DNA of 41,401 bases from an uncultured Bacteroidales bacterium (GTDB taxonomy: Bacteria > Bacteroidota > Bacteroidia > Bacteroidales > UBA4417): positions 1 through 41,401 of the forward strand of contig CAISRK010000490.1 in NCBI GenBank assembly GCA_903887815.1. Reading direction: 5' to 3'. Shown one piece after another: positions 1 to 8,318 of this stretch. The first letter of the stretch is position 1. Every line of letters starts with the position of its first letter. Under the pieces are notes generated by a model, which was given only the letters and a program-made list of their open reading frames with translations, ran no database searches and was not told the DNA's origin. The position numbers and the translations under genes are program-made.

Positions 1-1
1 A

Positions 2-29
2 GGGGTTAGGATTTAGGGGTTAGGGTTGT
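2..29. repeat. Heptad-repeat tract, G-rich
   Basis: Four successive 7-base words of the type GGGGTTA / GGATTTA begin at 2, 9, 16 and 23. The tract looks telomere-like but its period is seven, shared with the other intergenic tracts of this window. No gene is visible in 1-245. Confidence 0.75.
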
Positions 30-61
30 GTCATTAATAAAGGATTAACTGATTAAAGCAC

Positions 62-89
62 ATCGATCAACGATTTTAGATTTTAGATG
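62..89. repeat. Heptad-repeat tract, head of the arg-flanking element
   Basis: Four 7-base words, each with GAT at positions 4-6, run from 62 to 89. The sequence closely matches the left part of the two elements at 5974 and 11633, so this is a partial third copy without the right-hand part. Confidence 0.7.
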
Positions 90-213
90 TATATCGCTGA
101 TATATTATAACTTACAAAGTAATAAGTTTATAATTTCTGTTCGATATTCAACTGAAATTTCTCTAACAAAACTACGTTTGGGGTTTAGAATCTGACTGTA
201 ATGTTTTAATTTC

Positions 214-248
214 TACATCCGACATCTAACATCCGACATCCCACATTA
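214..248. repeat. Heptad-repeat tract running into the cysS stop codon
   Basis: Five 7-base words related to GACATCC begin at 214, 221, 228, 235 and 242. The last word contains the reverse-strand stop codon of cysS (246-248). The reverse complement word, GGATGTC, forms the tract at 41173-41193 at the other end of the window. Confidence 0.8.
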
Positions 249-1715
249 TTCCAGTTCCCACGTTGCTCCTTCTTTGGTGTCCTTGATAATTACACCGGCT
301 TTTGTCAGGGCATCGCGTAGGCGGTCGCTGCCAGCCCAGTCCTTGTTGGTGCGGGCTTCGATGCGTAAATCAAGAATGATCTGCACCAGGTTGCTTATTA
401 CGGCATTGCCTGCCTGAGGATCATTTTCGGGAAGTAAGCCAAGTATGTCGAAAACAAATGTATGCATAATTGTCCGAAGCAGGCTGATGTCATCGCCAGT
501 AAGATTTTCTTTTTTATCCGCCACCGAATTAACAATCCGTGCAACATCGAAAAGATGAGCAATAAGTATTGGACTGTTCAGGTCGTCGTTCATGGCCTCA
601 TAACACTTAGCCTGCACAGCCGGAATATCGACCGTTGATTGGTTTGCCGGGACCAGTTTTTCGAGCGTTACAATGCTTTTCATCAGGCGCTGGAATCCTT
701 TTTCGGATGCCTGTAAAGCTTCGTTACTGAAATCGAGCTGGCTGCGGTAATGTGCCTGGAGGATAAAGAAGCGCACTGTCATCGGGCTATAAGCTTTTTC
801 GAGTGAAGCATGACGACCTTCGAAAAACTCATCCAGTTGTATGAAATTCCCCAGCGACTTACCCATCTTCTGCCCGTTGATGGTGATCATATTGTTATGA
901 AGCCAGTACCTAGCTGGGGTTTTATGGTTGGCTACCGTACTTTGCGCTATTTCGCTTTCGTGATGAGGGAAAAGAAGGTCCATACCTCCGCCGTGAATAT
1001 CGAACTGCTCGCCAAGGTAGCGTGCACTCATAGCTGAGCATTCAAGATGCCAGCCGGGGAAACCGTCGCTCCAATCGGAAGGCCAGCGCATGATATGTTC
1101 GGGCTGTGCCTTTTTCCACAAGGCAAAATCGAAGCTGTTGCGTTTTTCGTCCTGTCCTTCCAGTTCACGGGTATTCGACAACAGATCCTCAAGCACTCGG
1201 CCCGAAAGGATTCCGTATTTATGCTCCTTGCTGTATTTTTCAACGTCGAAATAAACAGATCCCTGGCTGATGTAACCCATTCCTTCCTTCAGGATAGTTT
1301 TCACCATAGCAATCTGCTCGATAATATGCCCCGAGGCGCGGGGTTCTATACTCGGTTTCAGCACATTGAGTTTATCCATAGCTGAATGGTAGCGATCGGT
1401 AAAGTACTGCACCACTTCCATGGGTTCGAGTTGCTCGAGGCGTGCTTTTTTGGCAATTTTATCTTCGCCTTCGTCGGCATCGTTTTCGAGGTGACCTACG
1501 TCGGTGATATTGCGTACATAACGGACTTTGTAGCCAAGATGCTTCAGGTAACGGAATACCAGGTCAAAAGTAATAGCCGGCCGTGCATGCCCCAGATGGG
1601 CATCGCCGTAAACGGTAGGACCGCACACATACATACCGACATGAGGTGCATTGATTGGAATGAAAAGTTCCTTCTGGCGGGATAATGTATTGTATACGTA
1701 GAGGTTATTTTCCAT
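246..1715 (-). CDS. cysS: Cysteinyl-tRNA synthetase
   Basis: This class I aminoacyl-tRNA synthetase charges tRNA-Cys with cysteine in the cytoplasm. The 489-residue length is normal for the family. The ATP-binding HIGH motif is HLGH at residues 40-43, and the KMSKS loop appears as KMGKS near residue 284. Residue C31 in CGPTVY, the Cys in WHLECSAMS and the His residues of FPHHESE fit the family's zinc site at the active centre. The ATG at 1713-1715 is preceded by a TAnnTTTG promoter element 20 bases upstream. The gene stands alone on the minus strand, with cstA upstream in the same direction across a 71-base gap. The 3' end runs directly into a heptad-repeat tract. Identification is secure. 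Confidence 0.97.
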   Translation of the reverse strand: MENNLYVYNTLSRQKELFIPINAPHVGMYVCGPTVYGDAHLGHARPAITFDLVFRYLKHLGYKVRYVRNITDVGHLENDADEGEDKIAKKARLEQLEPMEVVQYFTDRYHSAMDKLNVLKPSIEPRASGHIIEQIAMVKTILKEGMGYISQGSVYFDVEKYSKEHKYGILSGRVLEDLLSNTRELEGQDEKRNSFDFALWKKAQPEHIMRWPSDWSDGFPGWHLECSAMSARYLGEQFDIHGGGMDLLFPHHESEIAQSTVANHKTPARYWLHNNMITINGQKMGKSLGNFIQLDEFFEGRHASLEKAYSPMTVRFFILQAHYRSQLDFSNEALQASEKGFQRLMKSIVTLEKLVPANQSTVDIPAVQAKCYEAMNDDLNSPILIAHLFDVARIVNSVADKKENLTGDDISLLRTIMHTFVFDILGLLPENDPQAGNAVISNLVQIILDLRIEARTNKDWAGSDRLRDALTKAGVIIKDTKEGATWELE

Positions 1716-1735
1716 GCTTAAAAATTAGCAAGGTG

Positions 1736-1743
1736 CAAAGGTA
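1736..1743 (-). promoter_or_regulatory. Putative -7 promoter element of cysS
   Basis: TACCTTTG on the minus strand matches the Bacteroidota -7 consensus TAnnTTTG and lies 20 bases before the cysS ATG. I see no clear -33 TTG at the usual distance. Confidence 0.6.
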
Positions 1744-1786
1744 GAGAAATTAGGGAAGTAAAATAAAATGAAGGTTTAAGCAGGAA

Positions 1787-3256
1787 CTACACTCCTAAAT
1801 GAGGGTTTACGTCACGCACTTCAACAGGAGCAAGTTGTTTCGCCGAATTGTTCCATACCAGGAACCATACCATAAGTACTAAGCCAATGCATATGCCTGA
1901 AACCTGCCCGTAGAAAGTATTGATTTCAAATCCTTCGGGAGCCACAAGTATATAAGCTGTTACTACAGCCGACATAAATACAGCCGGTATTAATGATATC
2001 CAGTATAATTTGTGCTCTGTGGCAAGATAAATAGTGATTGCCCATAGCACAATGGTTGCCAGGGTTTGGTTCGACCAGGCCATATATCGCCATATAATAG
2101 CAAAGTCGATCTGTGTAAGCAAAAATCCAATTATAAATAACGGGGTTGTGAGTATCAGCCTGTTTATTATACTTTTTTGTTCAAATTTGAAAAAATCGGC
2201 GACAATCAATCTGGCACTTCGGAAAGCGGTATCACCTGAAGTAATGGGAGCGGCAACAACGCCCAGTATGGCAAGTACGGCTCCAAAACGACCCAGAAGA
2301 GTATTCGAAATTTCGTTTACTATCCAGGCAGCATTCCCTTTCTGTAATGCTAAAACATCATTCAGTTCTCTTACGCCGCCAAAGAAACTCATGGCAACGG
2401 CAGCCCAAATCAACGCAACCAATCCTTCGGTTATCATCGCTCCGTAAAATACACGGCGACCATATTTTTCTGTTGTCATGCACCGGGCCATTAAAGGGGA
2501 TTGAGTAGAATGGAATCCCGATATTGCGCCACAAGCAATGGTCACAAAAAGCATAGGAAATATCGGGAATTTGCCAGGATTGGCATTCATATTTATAAAA
2601 TTAGCTGGAATCAGTTCAGGAATAGGTAAGCCATTTATAATCATGGTTCCTCCAATGCCGACAGCCATAAAAAGCATGGCAAAGCCGAAAAATGGGTAAA
2701 TCCTTCCAATAAGTTTATCAATTGGCAACATAGTAGCCAACACATAGTAGATAAATATAATTGTAGCCCAGGCGGTTACATTCACATAACCAGGCGTGAG
2801 CCCCGAAAGTATTTTAGCCGGTCCCATAATAAAAACAGCGCCAACAAGCATCATCATTGCAACTGTAAACAGGCTCATAAAGCGCTTTACACCTTCGCCC
2901 ATATATTTCCCGACAATGGCATGAATACTAAGCCCGTTCATTCGCAGCGACATCATCCCTGCCATAAAATCGTGAACTGCCCCGGCAAAAATAGCCCCGA
3001 AAACGATCCATACAAAAGCAACCGGCCCCCAGACAGCACCGGCAATTGCACCGAAAATCGGACCTAATCCGGCAATGTTCAGAAACTGGATAAGGAAGAT
3101 CTTGCTCCATCTCAAAGGAACATAATCAACACCATCAGCCATCGTGGTAGCAGGTGTTGGTCGTGAAGGGTCAATGCCGAAGGCTTTTTCTACGAAAGTT
3201 CCGTAAATAATGTAGCCTAATACGAGTGCAACAATTGATAAGAGGAAAGTAATCAT
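1787..3256 (-). CDS. cstA: CstA-family carbon starvation / peptide or pyruvate transporter, short form
   Basis: A polytopic inner-membrane protein of the CstA family, linked in other bacteria to uptake of peptides or pyruvate during carbon limitation. The start used here is the ATG at 3254-3256, giving 489 residues beginning MITFLLSIVALVLGY; the frame is open further upstream but that stretch is not hydrophobic in the family pattern and lies before the promoter element. The family core GLGPIFGAIAGAVWGP lies near residues 65-80, followed by many hydrophobic segments. E. coli CstA is about 700 residues, so this is the shorter version lacking the C-terminal part, as I recall for other Bacteroidota. 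It is divergent from argR across a 137-base regulatory region. The substrate cannot be read from the sequence. Confidence 0.88.
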   Translation of the reverse strand: MITFLLSIVALVLGYIIYGTFVEKAFGIDPSRPTPATTMADGVDYVPLRWSKIFLIQFLNIAGLGPIFGAIAGAVWGPVAFVWIVFGAIFAGAVHDFMAGMMSLRMNGLSIHAIVGKYMGEGVKRFMSLFTVAMMMLVGAVFIMGPAKILSGLTPGYVNVTAWATIIFIYYVLATMLPIDKLIGRIYPFFGFAMLFMAVGIGGTMIINGLPIPELIPANFINMNANPGKFPIFPMLFVTIACGAISGFHSTQSPLMARCMTTEKYGRRVFYGAMITEGLVALIWAAVAMSFFGGVRELNDVLALQKGNAAWIVNEISNTLLGRFGAVLAILGVVAAPITSGDTAFRSARLIVADFFKFEQKSIINRLILTTPLFIIGFLLTQIDFAIIWRYMAWSNQTLATIVLWAITIYLATEHKLYWISLIPAVFMSAVVTAYILVAPEGFEINTFYGQVSGICIGLVLMVWFLVWNNSAKQLAPVEVRDVNPHLGV

Positions 3257-3271
3257 ACAGCTTGTTTTGTG

Positions 3272-3279
3272 CAAAAATA
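3272..3279 (-). promoter_or_regulatory. Putative -7 promoter element of cstA
   Basis: TATTTTTG on the minus strand matches TAnnTTTG and lies 15 bases before the chosen cstA start. This supports the ATG at 3256 over the in-frame upstream starts. Confidence 0.55.
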
Positions 3280-3358
3280 CGGGTTGCATATTGAAAGCAG
3301 CTATAAACCAGCATAAAATTTGAACTTTATTTTTAAAACCGGTATTTGTATCAGGATA

Positions 3359-3395
3359 ATGTATATTTTTGCATCCCAATTGTATATTTATACAT
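3359..3395. promoter_or_regulatory. Two tandem ARG-box-like operators upstream of argR
   Basis: Two 16-base palindrome-like sites, ATGTATATTTTTGCAT at 3359-3374 and TTGTATATTTATACAT at 3380-3395, start exactly 21 bases apart. Paired ArgR operators in enterobacteria have the same spacing (18-bp boxes separated by 3 bp). The first box overlaps the -7 element and the second covers the argR ATG. Autorepression of argR, and perhaps control of the genes behind it, is inferred. No equally good site was seen before argG, argC or argH. Confidence 0.7.
3364..3371 (+). promoter_or_regulatory. Putative -7 promoter element of argR
   Basis: TATTTTTG matches TAnnTTTG and is embedded in the first ARG-box-like palindrome, 22 bases before the argR ATG. 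ArgR bound here would block the polymerase. Confidence 0.55.
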
Positions 3396-3873
3396 GAGCA
3401 CAAAGATAGATCGTCACAACCAGATTAAAAAGATTATACGCAACAACAAAATGGCCGGGCAAGAAGAACTTTTAGAATCCTTGCGGAAAGAGGGGTTTGA
3501 ACTCACGCAAGCCACGCTTTCGCGTGATTTGAAAGAGATGCGGGTTAGTAAACTTGCTGATCCGGTAAAGGGAAGTGTATTTGTATTGCACGAACAGCTA
3601 AAGCAAAACAATCAACAGGCCACCATTCCCCTTATTCCTGTTAACAGTGTAATTTCGGTTGTTTTCTCCTACCATTTATGCGTTGTTCGAACGTTCCCTT
3701 CTTTTGCCTCTACCGTAGCTAATTATATCGACAGTTCACAACTTGCTGAAATAGCAGGAACCGTTGCCGGCGACGACACCATACTTGTAATACCGCGCGA
3801 AGGATACACTCAAAAAGAAATACTGAAAGCATTGGGATCGGTTATCCCTGAAATAGAAACCAGGCTGGATTAA
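3394..3873 (+). CDS. argR: Arginine repressor
   Basis: ArgR is a hexameric, arginine-responsive DNA-binding regulator of arginine synthesis. The chosen start is the ATG at 3394, giving 159 residues (MSTKIDRHNQ...), the usual family length; the longer frame would begin inside the operator. The N-terminal winged helix contains the signature QATLSRDLKEM, with the Ser-Arg pair that contacts DNA. The C-terminal oligomerisation and arginine-binding domain contains GTVAGDDTILVI, the conserved GTxAGDDT motif. It is the first gene of the arginine cluster, 51 bases before the GNAT gene. Two tandem palindromes over its promoter and start codon suggest autoregulation. Identification is secure. Confidence 0.95.
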   Translation: MSTKIDRHNQIKKIIRNNKMAGQEELLESLRKEGFELTQATLSRDLKEMRVSKLADPVKGSVFVLHEQLKQNNQQATIPLIPVNSVISVVFSYHLCVVRTFPSFASTVANYIDSSQLAEIAGTVAGDDTILVIPREGYTQKEILKALGSVIPEIETRLD

Positions 3874-3924
3874 TCCTCGATCCCCAACCGGCAGAATCCT
3901 CAAAACATTTAATCACAAACCAGG

Positions 3925-4629
3925 ATGAGTAACATTAAAGTGGCTGTCGCCACTCCAACAGATATTATATATGTTTCACAGATTCTTCAAACCATTGAAG
4001 ATTCGGCTAAAGTACGCGGAACCGGTATTGCCAAGCGCAAACCCGAATATATTGTTGAAAAAATAATACAGGGTAAAGCCATACTTGCTACCAGCGACGA
4101 TACATTTGTTGGCTTCTGTTATGTTGAAAGCTGGGGGAATAAAAAATTTGTGGCTAATTCCGGGCTTATTGTAAGACCCGAATACCGTGGCCATGGTGTT
4201 GCAAAGGATATAAAACGAGCTGCTTTTCAACTTTCGAGGCAAATGTTTCCCGACGCCCAGATCTTTGGATTGACCACAGCCCTGGCCGTAATGAAAATCA
4301 ACAGCGAATTGGGATACAGGCCCGTAACCTTCAGCGAACTTACCAACGATGATTCGTTCTGGAAAGGCTGCCAGTCGTGCGTAAACTACGATATACTTAC
4401 CCGGACCGAGCGCAAACATTGCCTGTGCACCGGCATGCTCTACAAGCCGGAATGGGAAAAACAGGGCGTTCACGAAACCAAAGAACCCGAAACCCTGGTG
4501 TACCCGCTCCCCGTTTACGACAGGTGGATGAAATTCAAACAATTTGTTTTGCTGCGGCTCCTGAACATAAAAAATGGCGGATCATCGGGAAAGCCGGGGG
4601 AAAGAAAGAAAATATTTACATTCTTTTAA
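3925..4629 (+). CDS. GNAT-family N-acyltransferase, probable N-acylglutamate synthase
   Basis: A 234-residue protein with a GNAT fold. The acyl-CoA pyrophosphate loop reads VRPEYRGHGVAKD at residues 83-95. After the GNAT core comes a cysteine cluster, C149-x2-C152 and H165-C166-x-C168, that looks like a metal site and seems typical of this subfamily rather than of ordinary GNATs. The gene lies between argR and argG, and no argJ or classical kinase-like argA is present in the window, so the first step of the pathway, N-acylation of glutamate, is the natural role. My recollection is that genetic work in Bacteroides assigned such proteins as N-acetyl- or N-succinylglutamate synthases. The choice of acyl donor cannot be decided here. 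The basic tail after about residue 215 looks poorly conserved. Confidence 0.75.
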   Translation: MSNIKVAVATPTDIIYVSQILQTIEDSAKVRGTGIAKRKPEYIVEKIIQGKAILATSDDTFVGFCYVESWGNKKFVANSGLIVRPEYRGHGVAKDIKRAAFQLSRQMFPDAQIFGLTTALAVMKINSELGYRPVTFSELTNDDSFWKGCQSCVNYDILTRTERKHCLCTGMLYKPEWEKQGVHETKEPETLVYPLPVYDRWMKFKQFVLLRLLNIKNGGSSGKPGERKKIFTFF

Positions 4630-4718
4630 TCTCGTTCCGGTTAACAGTTTAAACGCTATATAACAAAAGCGAAACAAATGACATTCCAAACGCCGAATAA
4701 AAAGATATATAAAATATA

Positions 4719-5918
4719 ATGAAAGAAAAAGCAGTACTAGCATTCAGCGGAGGATTAGACACATCATTCTGCACCAGGCACTTAACAATTGACCGGGGAT
4801 TTGAGGTTCATACAGCTATAGTTAATACGGGAGGTTTTTCGGAAACGGAACTGGAGTTAATCGGTCAGCGGGCCATACAGCTTGGCGCTACATCGCATGT
4901 TGCACTCAATGTTGAGGATGAATATTACCTGAAATGCATCCGGTATATGATCTACGGGAACATGCTGAAAAACGGAACCTATCCGCTGTCCGTCAGTTCC
5001 GAAAGGACTTTCCAGGCCCTGGCAATAGCTCAGTATGCCGTTGAAATCGGCGCTAAATATATTGTTCACGGTTCAACAGGCGCCGGTAACGACCAGGTCC
5101 GTTTCGACCTTGTTTTCAACATTATTGCACCCGGCATTGAAATCATAACACCTATCCGCGATTTGCAGCTTTCGCGCGAAGCCGAAATAGATTACCTCAA
5201 GAAACAGGGGTTTGAAGCAGACTGGAAAAAGCTTGAATACAGCATAAACAAGGGCCTCTGGGGAACAAGTGTAGGTGGCAAGGAAACACTGTCGTCACAT
5301 TTGCCTTTGCCTGAGGCTGCCTATCCTTCGCTACTGAAAAAAGAAGGCGAAGAAACACTGACATTGACCTTCGATAAAGGAGAGGTAACCCATGTAAATG
5401 GTGTAGGCTACTCAAAAACGGATGCAATCCGGAAAATTGAGGAGCTTGGTTCGGCTTATGCAGTCGGGCGCGATATGCATATCGGTGACACCATCATCGG
5501 GATCAAAGGCCGTGTTGGGTTTGAGGCAGCAGCTCCCATGATCATTATTAAAGCACATCATGCCCTCGAAAAACATGTATTAACCAAATGGCAGCAATAC
5601 TGGAAAGAACAGCTGGCCAGCTGGTACGGAATGCTTCTGCACGAAGGCCAGTACCTCGATCCGGTGATGCGGAATATCGAAAAATTCCTCAAAGATTCGC
5701 AGCAAAACGTTACAGGCGAGGTATATGTGCGCTTGAATCCTTACCGGTTCAATATTGATGGTATCCGCAGCGACTATGATCTGATGAATGCCGGTTTCGG
5801 CCAATATGGCGAAATGAACGAAGGCTGGAGCGCCGGCGACGTGAAAGGATTCACCAAAATACTCGGCAACCAGCTGAAGATCCACCGGTTTGTGCAGGAT
5901 AAAAACAGGAAGGCATAA
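4719..5918 (+). CDS. argG: Argininosuccinate synthase
   Basis: Joins citrulline and aspartate with ATP to form argininosuccinate, the penultimate step of arginine synthesis. The N-terminal PP-loop nucleotide-binding motif AFSGGLDTS lies at residues 8-16, and the length of 399 residues is normal. Further family-like stretches are GSTGAGNDQVRFD and GRDMHIGDTIIGIKGR. It follows the GNAT gene by 89 bases with no obvious TAnnTTTG box, so it may be read from the argR promoter. It is followed by a 205-base spacer containing a heptad-repeat element before argC. Confidence 0.96.
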   Translation: MKEKAVLAFSGGLDTSFCTRHLTIDRGFEVHTAIVNTGGFSETELELIGQRAIQLGATSHVALNVEDEYYLKCIRYMIYGNMLKNGTYPLSVSSERTFQALAIAQYAVEIGAKYIVHGSTGAGNDQVRFDLVFNIIAPGIEIITPIRDLQLSREAEIDYLKKQGFEADWKKLEYSINKGLWGTSVGGKETLSSHLPLPEAAYPSLLKKEGEETLTLTFDKGEVTHVNGVGYSKTDAIRKIEELGSAYAVGRDMHIGDTIIGIKGRVGFEAAAPMIIIKAHHALEKHVLTKWQQYWKEQLASWYGMLLHEGQYLDPVMRNIEKFLKDSQQNVTGEVYVRLNPYRFNIDGIRSDYDLMNAGFGQYGEMNEGWSAGDVKGFTKILGNQLKIHRFVQDKNRKA

Positions 5919-5973
5919 GCAGGAAACTGATTTCAATTGAGAATCTGCTACCTATGATCTTCAATATAAAAGA

Positions 5974-6083
5974 ATATCAATTAACGATTAACGATTTTAG
6001 ATTTTAGAAGAAGGCACATGTTCTGTCAGAAATTCACTTCAAAAATCGCCAATCGCCAATCCTTGTTCTTAAATCAAAAAATC
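5974..6083. repeat. Arg-flanking heptad element, copy A
   Basis: The left part (5974-6008) holds five 7-base words including two of TTAACGA and two of TTTTAGA. A variable middle follows. The right part (6044-6083) has AATCGCC twice in register and the anchor TCCTTGTTCTTAAATC at 6060-6075. The same order of left words, middle and anchor recurs after argH at 11633-11738, in the same orientation. Confidence 0.75.
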
Positions 6084-6123
6084 AATTCACACAATTTAGC
6101 CTGATTAATAACAATTCCAACAT

Positions 6124-7101
6124 TTGAAACCGACAGACAATAAAATACGTGTAGCAATCGAAGGGGCGGCCGGTTATACAGCCGGCGAACTGCTGCGTAT
6201 CCTCCTTTTCCATCCTTTGGCGGAAGTAAAATATGTGCACAGCGACAGCCATGCAGGAAAACCTTTTTATACCGTTCATAAGGATCTGTTGGGTGAAACA
6301 GAACTTGTTTTCAGCGAAATAAACTTTGACGATACCGATGTAGTATTTTTATGTAAGGGGCATGGGCAGAGCGTAAAATTCATGCAGCAAACCAACCTTC
6401 CTGATCGTGTAAAAGTCATTGACCTTTCGACTGATTTCCGCGATGAAAGCGAGGGTTTTGTTTACGGTTTGCCCGAATTGCAGCGCGAAAAAATTAAAAC
6501 GGCCAGGTTTATCTCAAATCCCGGCTGTTTTGCAACTTCTATCGAACTGGCTTTGCTGCCGCTTGCTGCCGCCGGTCTGCTTACTGCCGAAGTTCATATT
6601 ACTTCCATAACCGGATCGACCGGGGCCGGTCAATCACCGTCCGAAACTACCCATTTCAGCTGGCGCAATAATAATGTTTCGGTCTACAAACCATTCCGCC
6701 ACCAGCATCTGAAAGAAATCGGCATGTGCATCAATAAGCTGCAGCAGTCGTTTGACAAAGCTGTAAACCTGGTTCCGGTCAGGGGTAATTTCACGCGGGG
6801 TATCCTTACAAGTTGTTATACCGCTTGTAATTCAAGCCAGGCTGAAATTGACACACTCTACAGCGAATTTTATAAAAACCATCCTTTTACAGTGATCAGC
6901 CCAGAAAACCCTGATCTGAAACAGGTTGTAAATACCAACAAGTGCATACTTTATCTCGAACGTTTTGAGGACAAACTTTACATAATCAGCCTGATCGACA
7001 ACCTGGTCAAAGGCGCTTCCGGGCAGGCTGTGCAGAATATGAACCTTGTGTTCGGATTTCCAGAAGATGCCGGGCTGCATTTGAAGTCAACTGGGTTTTA
7101 A
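6124..7101 (+). CDS. argC: N-acyl-gamma-glutamyl-phosphate reductase
   Basis: Reduces N-acyl-glutamyl phosphate to the semialdehyde with NADPH. The N-terminal dinucleotide fold begins IRVAIEGAAGYTAGEL (residues 8-23), and the catalytic cysteine is C135 in NPGCFATSIE. The length of 325 residues is normal. The start is a TTG at 6124: an in-frame stop at 6109-6111 and the lack of any ATG or GTG in between leave no other early start, and the Rossmann strand begins only a few residues later. This weak start may lower its yield. argD follows after 77 bases. In Bacteroidota the acyl group may be succinyl rather than acetyl; the sequence does not tell. Confidence 0.94.
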   Translation: MKPTDNKIRVAIEGAAGYTAGELLRILLFHPLAEVKYVHSDSHAGKPFYTVHKDLLGETELVFSEINFDDTDVVFLCKGHGQSVKFMQQTNLPDRVKVIDLSTDFRDESEGFVYGLPELQREKIKTARFISNPGCFATSIELALLPLAAAGLLTAEVHITSITGSTGAGQSPSETTHFSWRNNNVSVYKPFRHQHLKEIGMCINKLQQSFDKAVNLVPVRGNFTRGILTSCYTACNSSQAEIDTLYSEFYKNHPFTVISPENPDLKQVVNTNKCILYLERFEDKLYIISLIDNLVKGASGQAVQNMNLVFGFPEDAGLHLKSTGF

Positions 7102-7178
7102 CCTGTTCATATTCTCTATATTAACTAACTTTTTGCAATCAACATCAACATACTTTACCGATTACCCAAAACTATAAA

Positions 7179-8318
7179 ATGAAACTCTTCGATGTTTACC
7201 CTCTTTTTGATATTGAACCTGTTAAGGCAATCGGCAGTCGCATCCTCGACAGCAATGGCACCCAATACATGGATTTCTACGGTGGCCATGCCGTCATTTC
7301 TATCGGGCATTCACATCCGGAATATATTAAAGCCATAACCAACCAGCTGAATAAAATTGCTTTTTACAGCAATTCGGTCATCATCAGCCTGCAGCAGGAA
7401 TTGGCAGATAAACTGGGGCAGTTGTCGGGATATCCCGATTATTCACTGTTTCTGTGTAATTCGGGTGCCGAAGCCAACGAAAACGCGTTAAAGCTTGCAT
7501 CGTTTACCAACAAACGCAGCAAGGTAATTGCGTTTAAACAGGCATTTCACGGCCGTACCTCAGGGGCAGTGGCCTGTACCGATAATCCTTCCATAATTGC
7601 GCCTTTCAACGCTAATCACAAAGTGGAATTTATCGAACGGTTTGATATAAATGCTGCCAGGCTCTCCATCGAAAAAGGAGATGTGTCGGCTGTTATCATC
7701 GAAGGGATCCAGGGTGTAGGCGGGATTTATGTTCCGGAACCGGATTTTCTCGTGGAATTAGAGGCTATATGTAAGCAAAACGGAACTTTCCTTATCCTGG
7801 ATGAGATTCAGAGCGGTTATGGACGCAGCGGTAAATTTTTCGCTCACCAGTATTCTTCCGTAAGGCCCGATATCATTACCGTCGCCAAAGGAATGGGAAA
7901 CGGTTTCCCGATCGGAGGCGTACTTATCAGCCCTGTTTTCGAATCGTGGTATGGGATGCTTGGCACTACTTTTGGCGGAAACCATCTTGCCTGTGCTGCT
8001 GCCAAAGCGGTACTGGATGTGATTGAAGAAGAAAACCTGGTCGAAAATGCAGCCATCGTTGGCAAATACCTGGCTGACCGCTCAAAAAACCTGAAAGGCC
8101 TGAAAGAAACCCGTGGAATCGGTTTGATGATCGGGCTGGAATTCGAATTTGACATTACCCAGCTCCGCAAGGATTTGCTCTTTCAGCACAAAATATTTAC
8201 CGGCTACAGCGGGAAAAACACACTTCGCCTGTTGCCTCCGCTGAGCATTAACAAAAATGATGTGGATACGCTGATTACTGCCCTCGAAGCAATCCTGAAC
8301 CAAACCAAAAGCGCATAA
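7179..8318 (+). CDS. argD: N-acylornithine aminotransferase
   Basis: A class III PLP-dependent aminotransferase that converts N-acylglutamate semialdehyde to N-acylornithine using glutamate. K237 in the stretch VAKGMGNGFPIGG is the expected Schiff-base lysine, and the preceding LILDEIQSGYGRSGKF carries the PLP-contacting Asp. The NSGAEANENALKLA segment near residue 93 is the phosphate-binding region. The length of 379 residues is usual. Its TAA stop (8316-8318) abuts the ATG of argB with no spacer, so the two are almost certainly co-translated. In several Bacteroides relatives argF' sits next to argD; here there is no room for it. Confidence 0.95.
   Translation: MKLFDVYPLFDIEPVKAIGSRILDSNGTQYMDFYGGHAVISIGHSHPEYIKAITNQLNKIAFYSNSVIISLQQELADKLGQLSGYPDYSLFLCNSGAEANENALKLASFTNKRSKVIAFKQAFHGRTSGAVACTDNPSIIAPFNANHKVEFIERFDINAARLSIEKGDVSAVIIEGIQGVGGIYVPEPDFLVELEAICKQNGTFLILDEIQSGYGRSGKFFAHQYSSVRPDIITVAKGMGNGFPIGGVLISPVFESWYGMLGTTFGGNHLACAAAKAVLDVIEEENLVENAAIVGKYLADRSKNLKGLKETRGIGLMIGLEFEFDITQLRKDLLFQHKIFTGYSGKNTLRLLPPLSINKNDVDTLITALEAILNQTKSA

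Noticed and set aside
1-30. Telomere-like repeat or replicon end
   Set aside because: The GGGGTTA-like words share the seven-base period of many internal tracts, so no special terminal role is needed; 1 is just a window edge.
810-1685. Plus-strand ORFs inside cysS
   Set aside because: They are antisense shadows of a secure gene, with no family features; the same holds for the other ORFs opposite known genes in this window.
3346-3393. Earlier start for argR
   Set aside because: It would place the start before the ARG boxes and the -7 element and make the protein longer than the family.
3257-3403. N-terminal extension of CstA
   Set aside because: The open frame continues upstream, but it precedes the promoter element and adds no membrane helix.
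5919-6123. ARG box before argC
   Set aside because: The AT-rich TTAACGA/TTTTAGA words are a heptad tract and not a palindrome of the ARG-box type.
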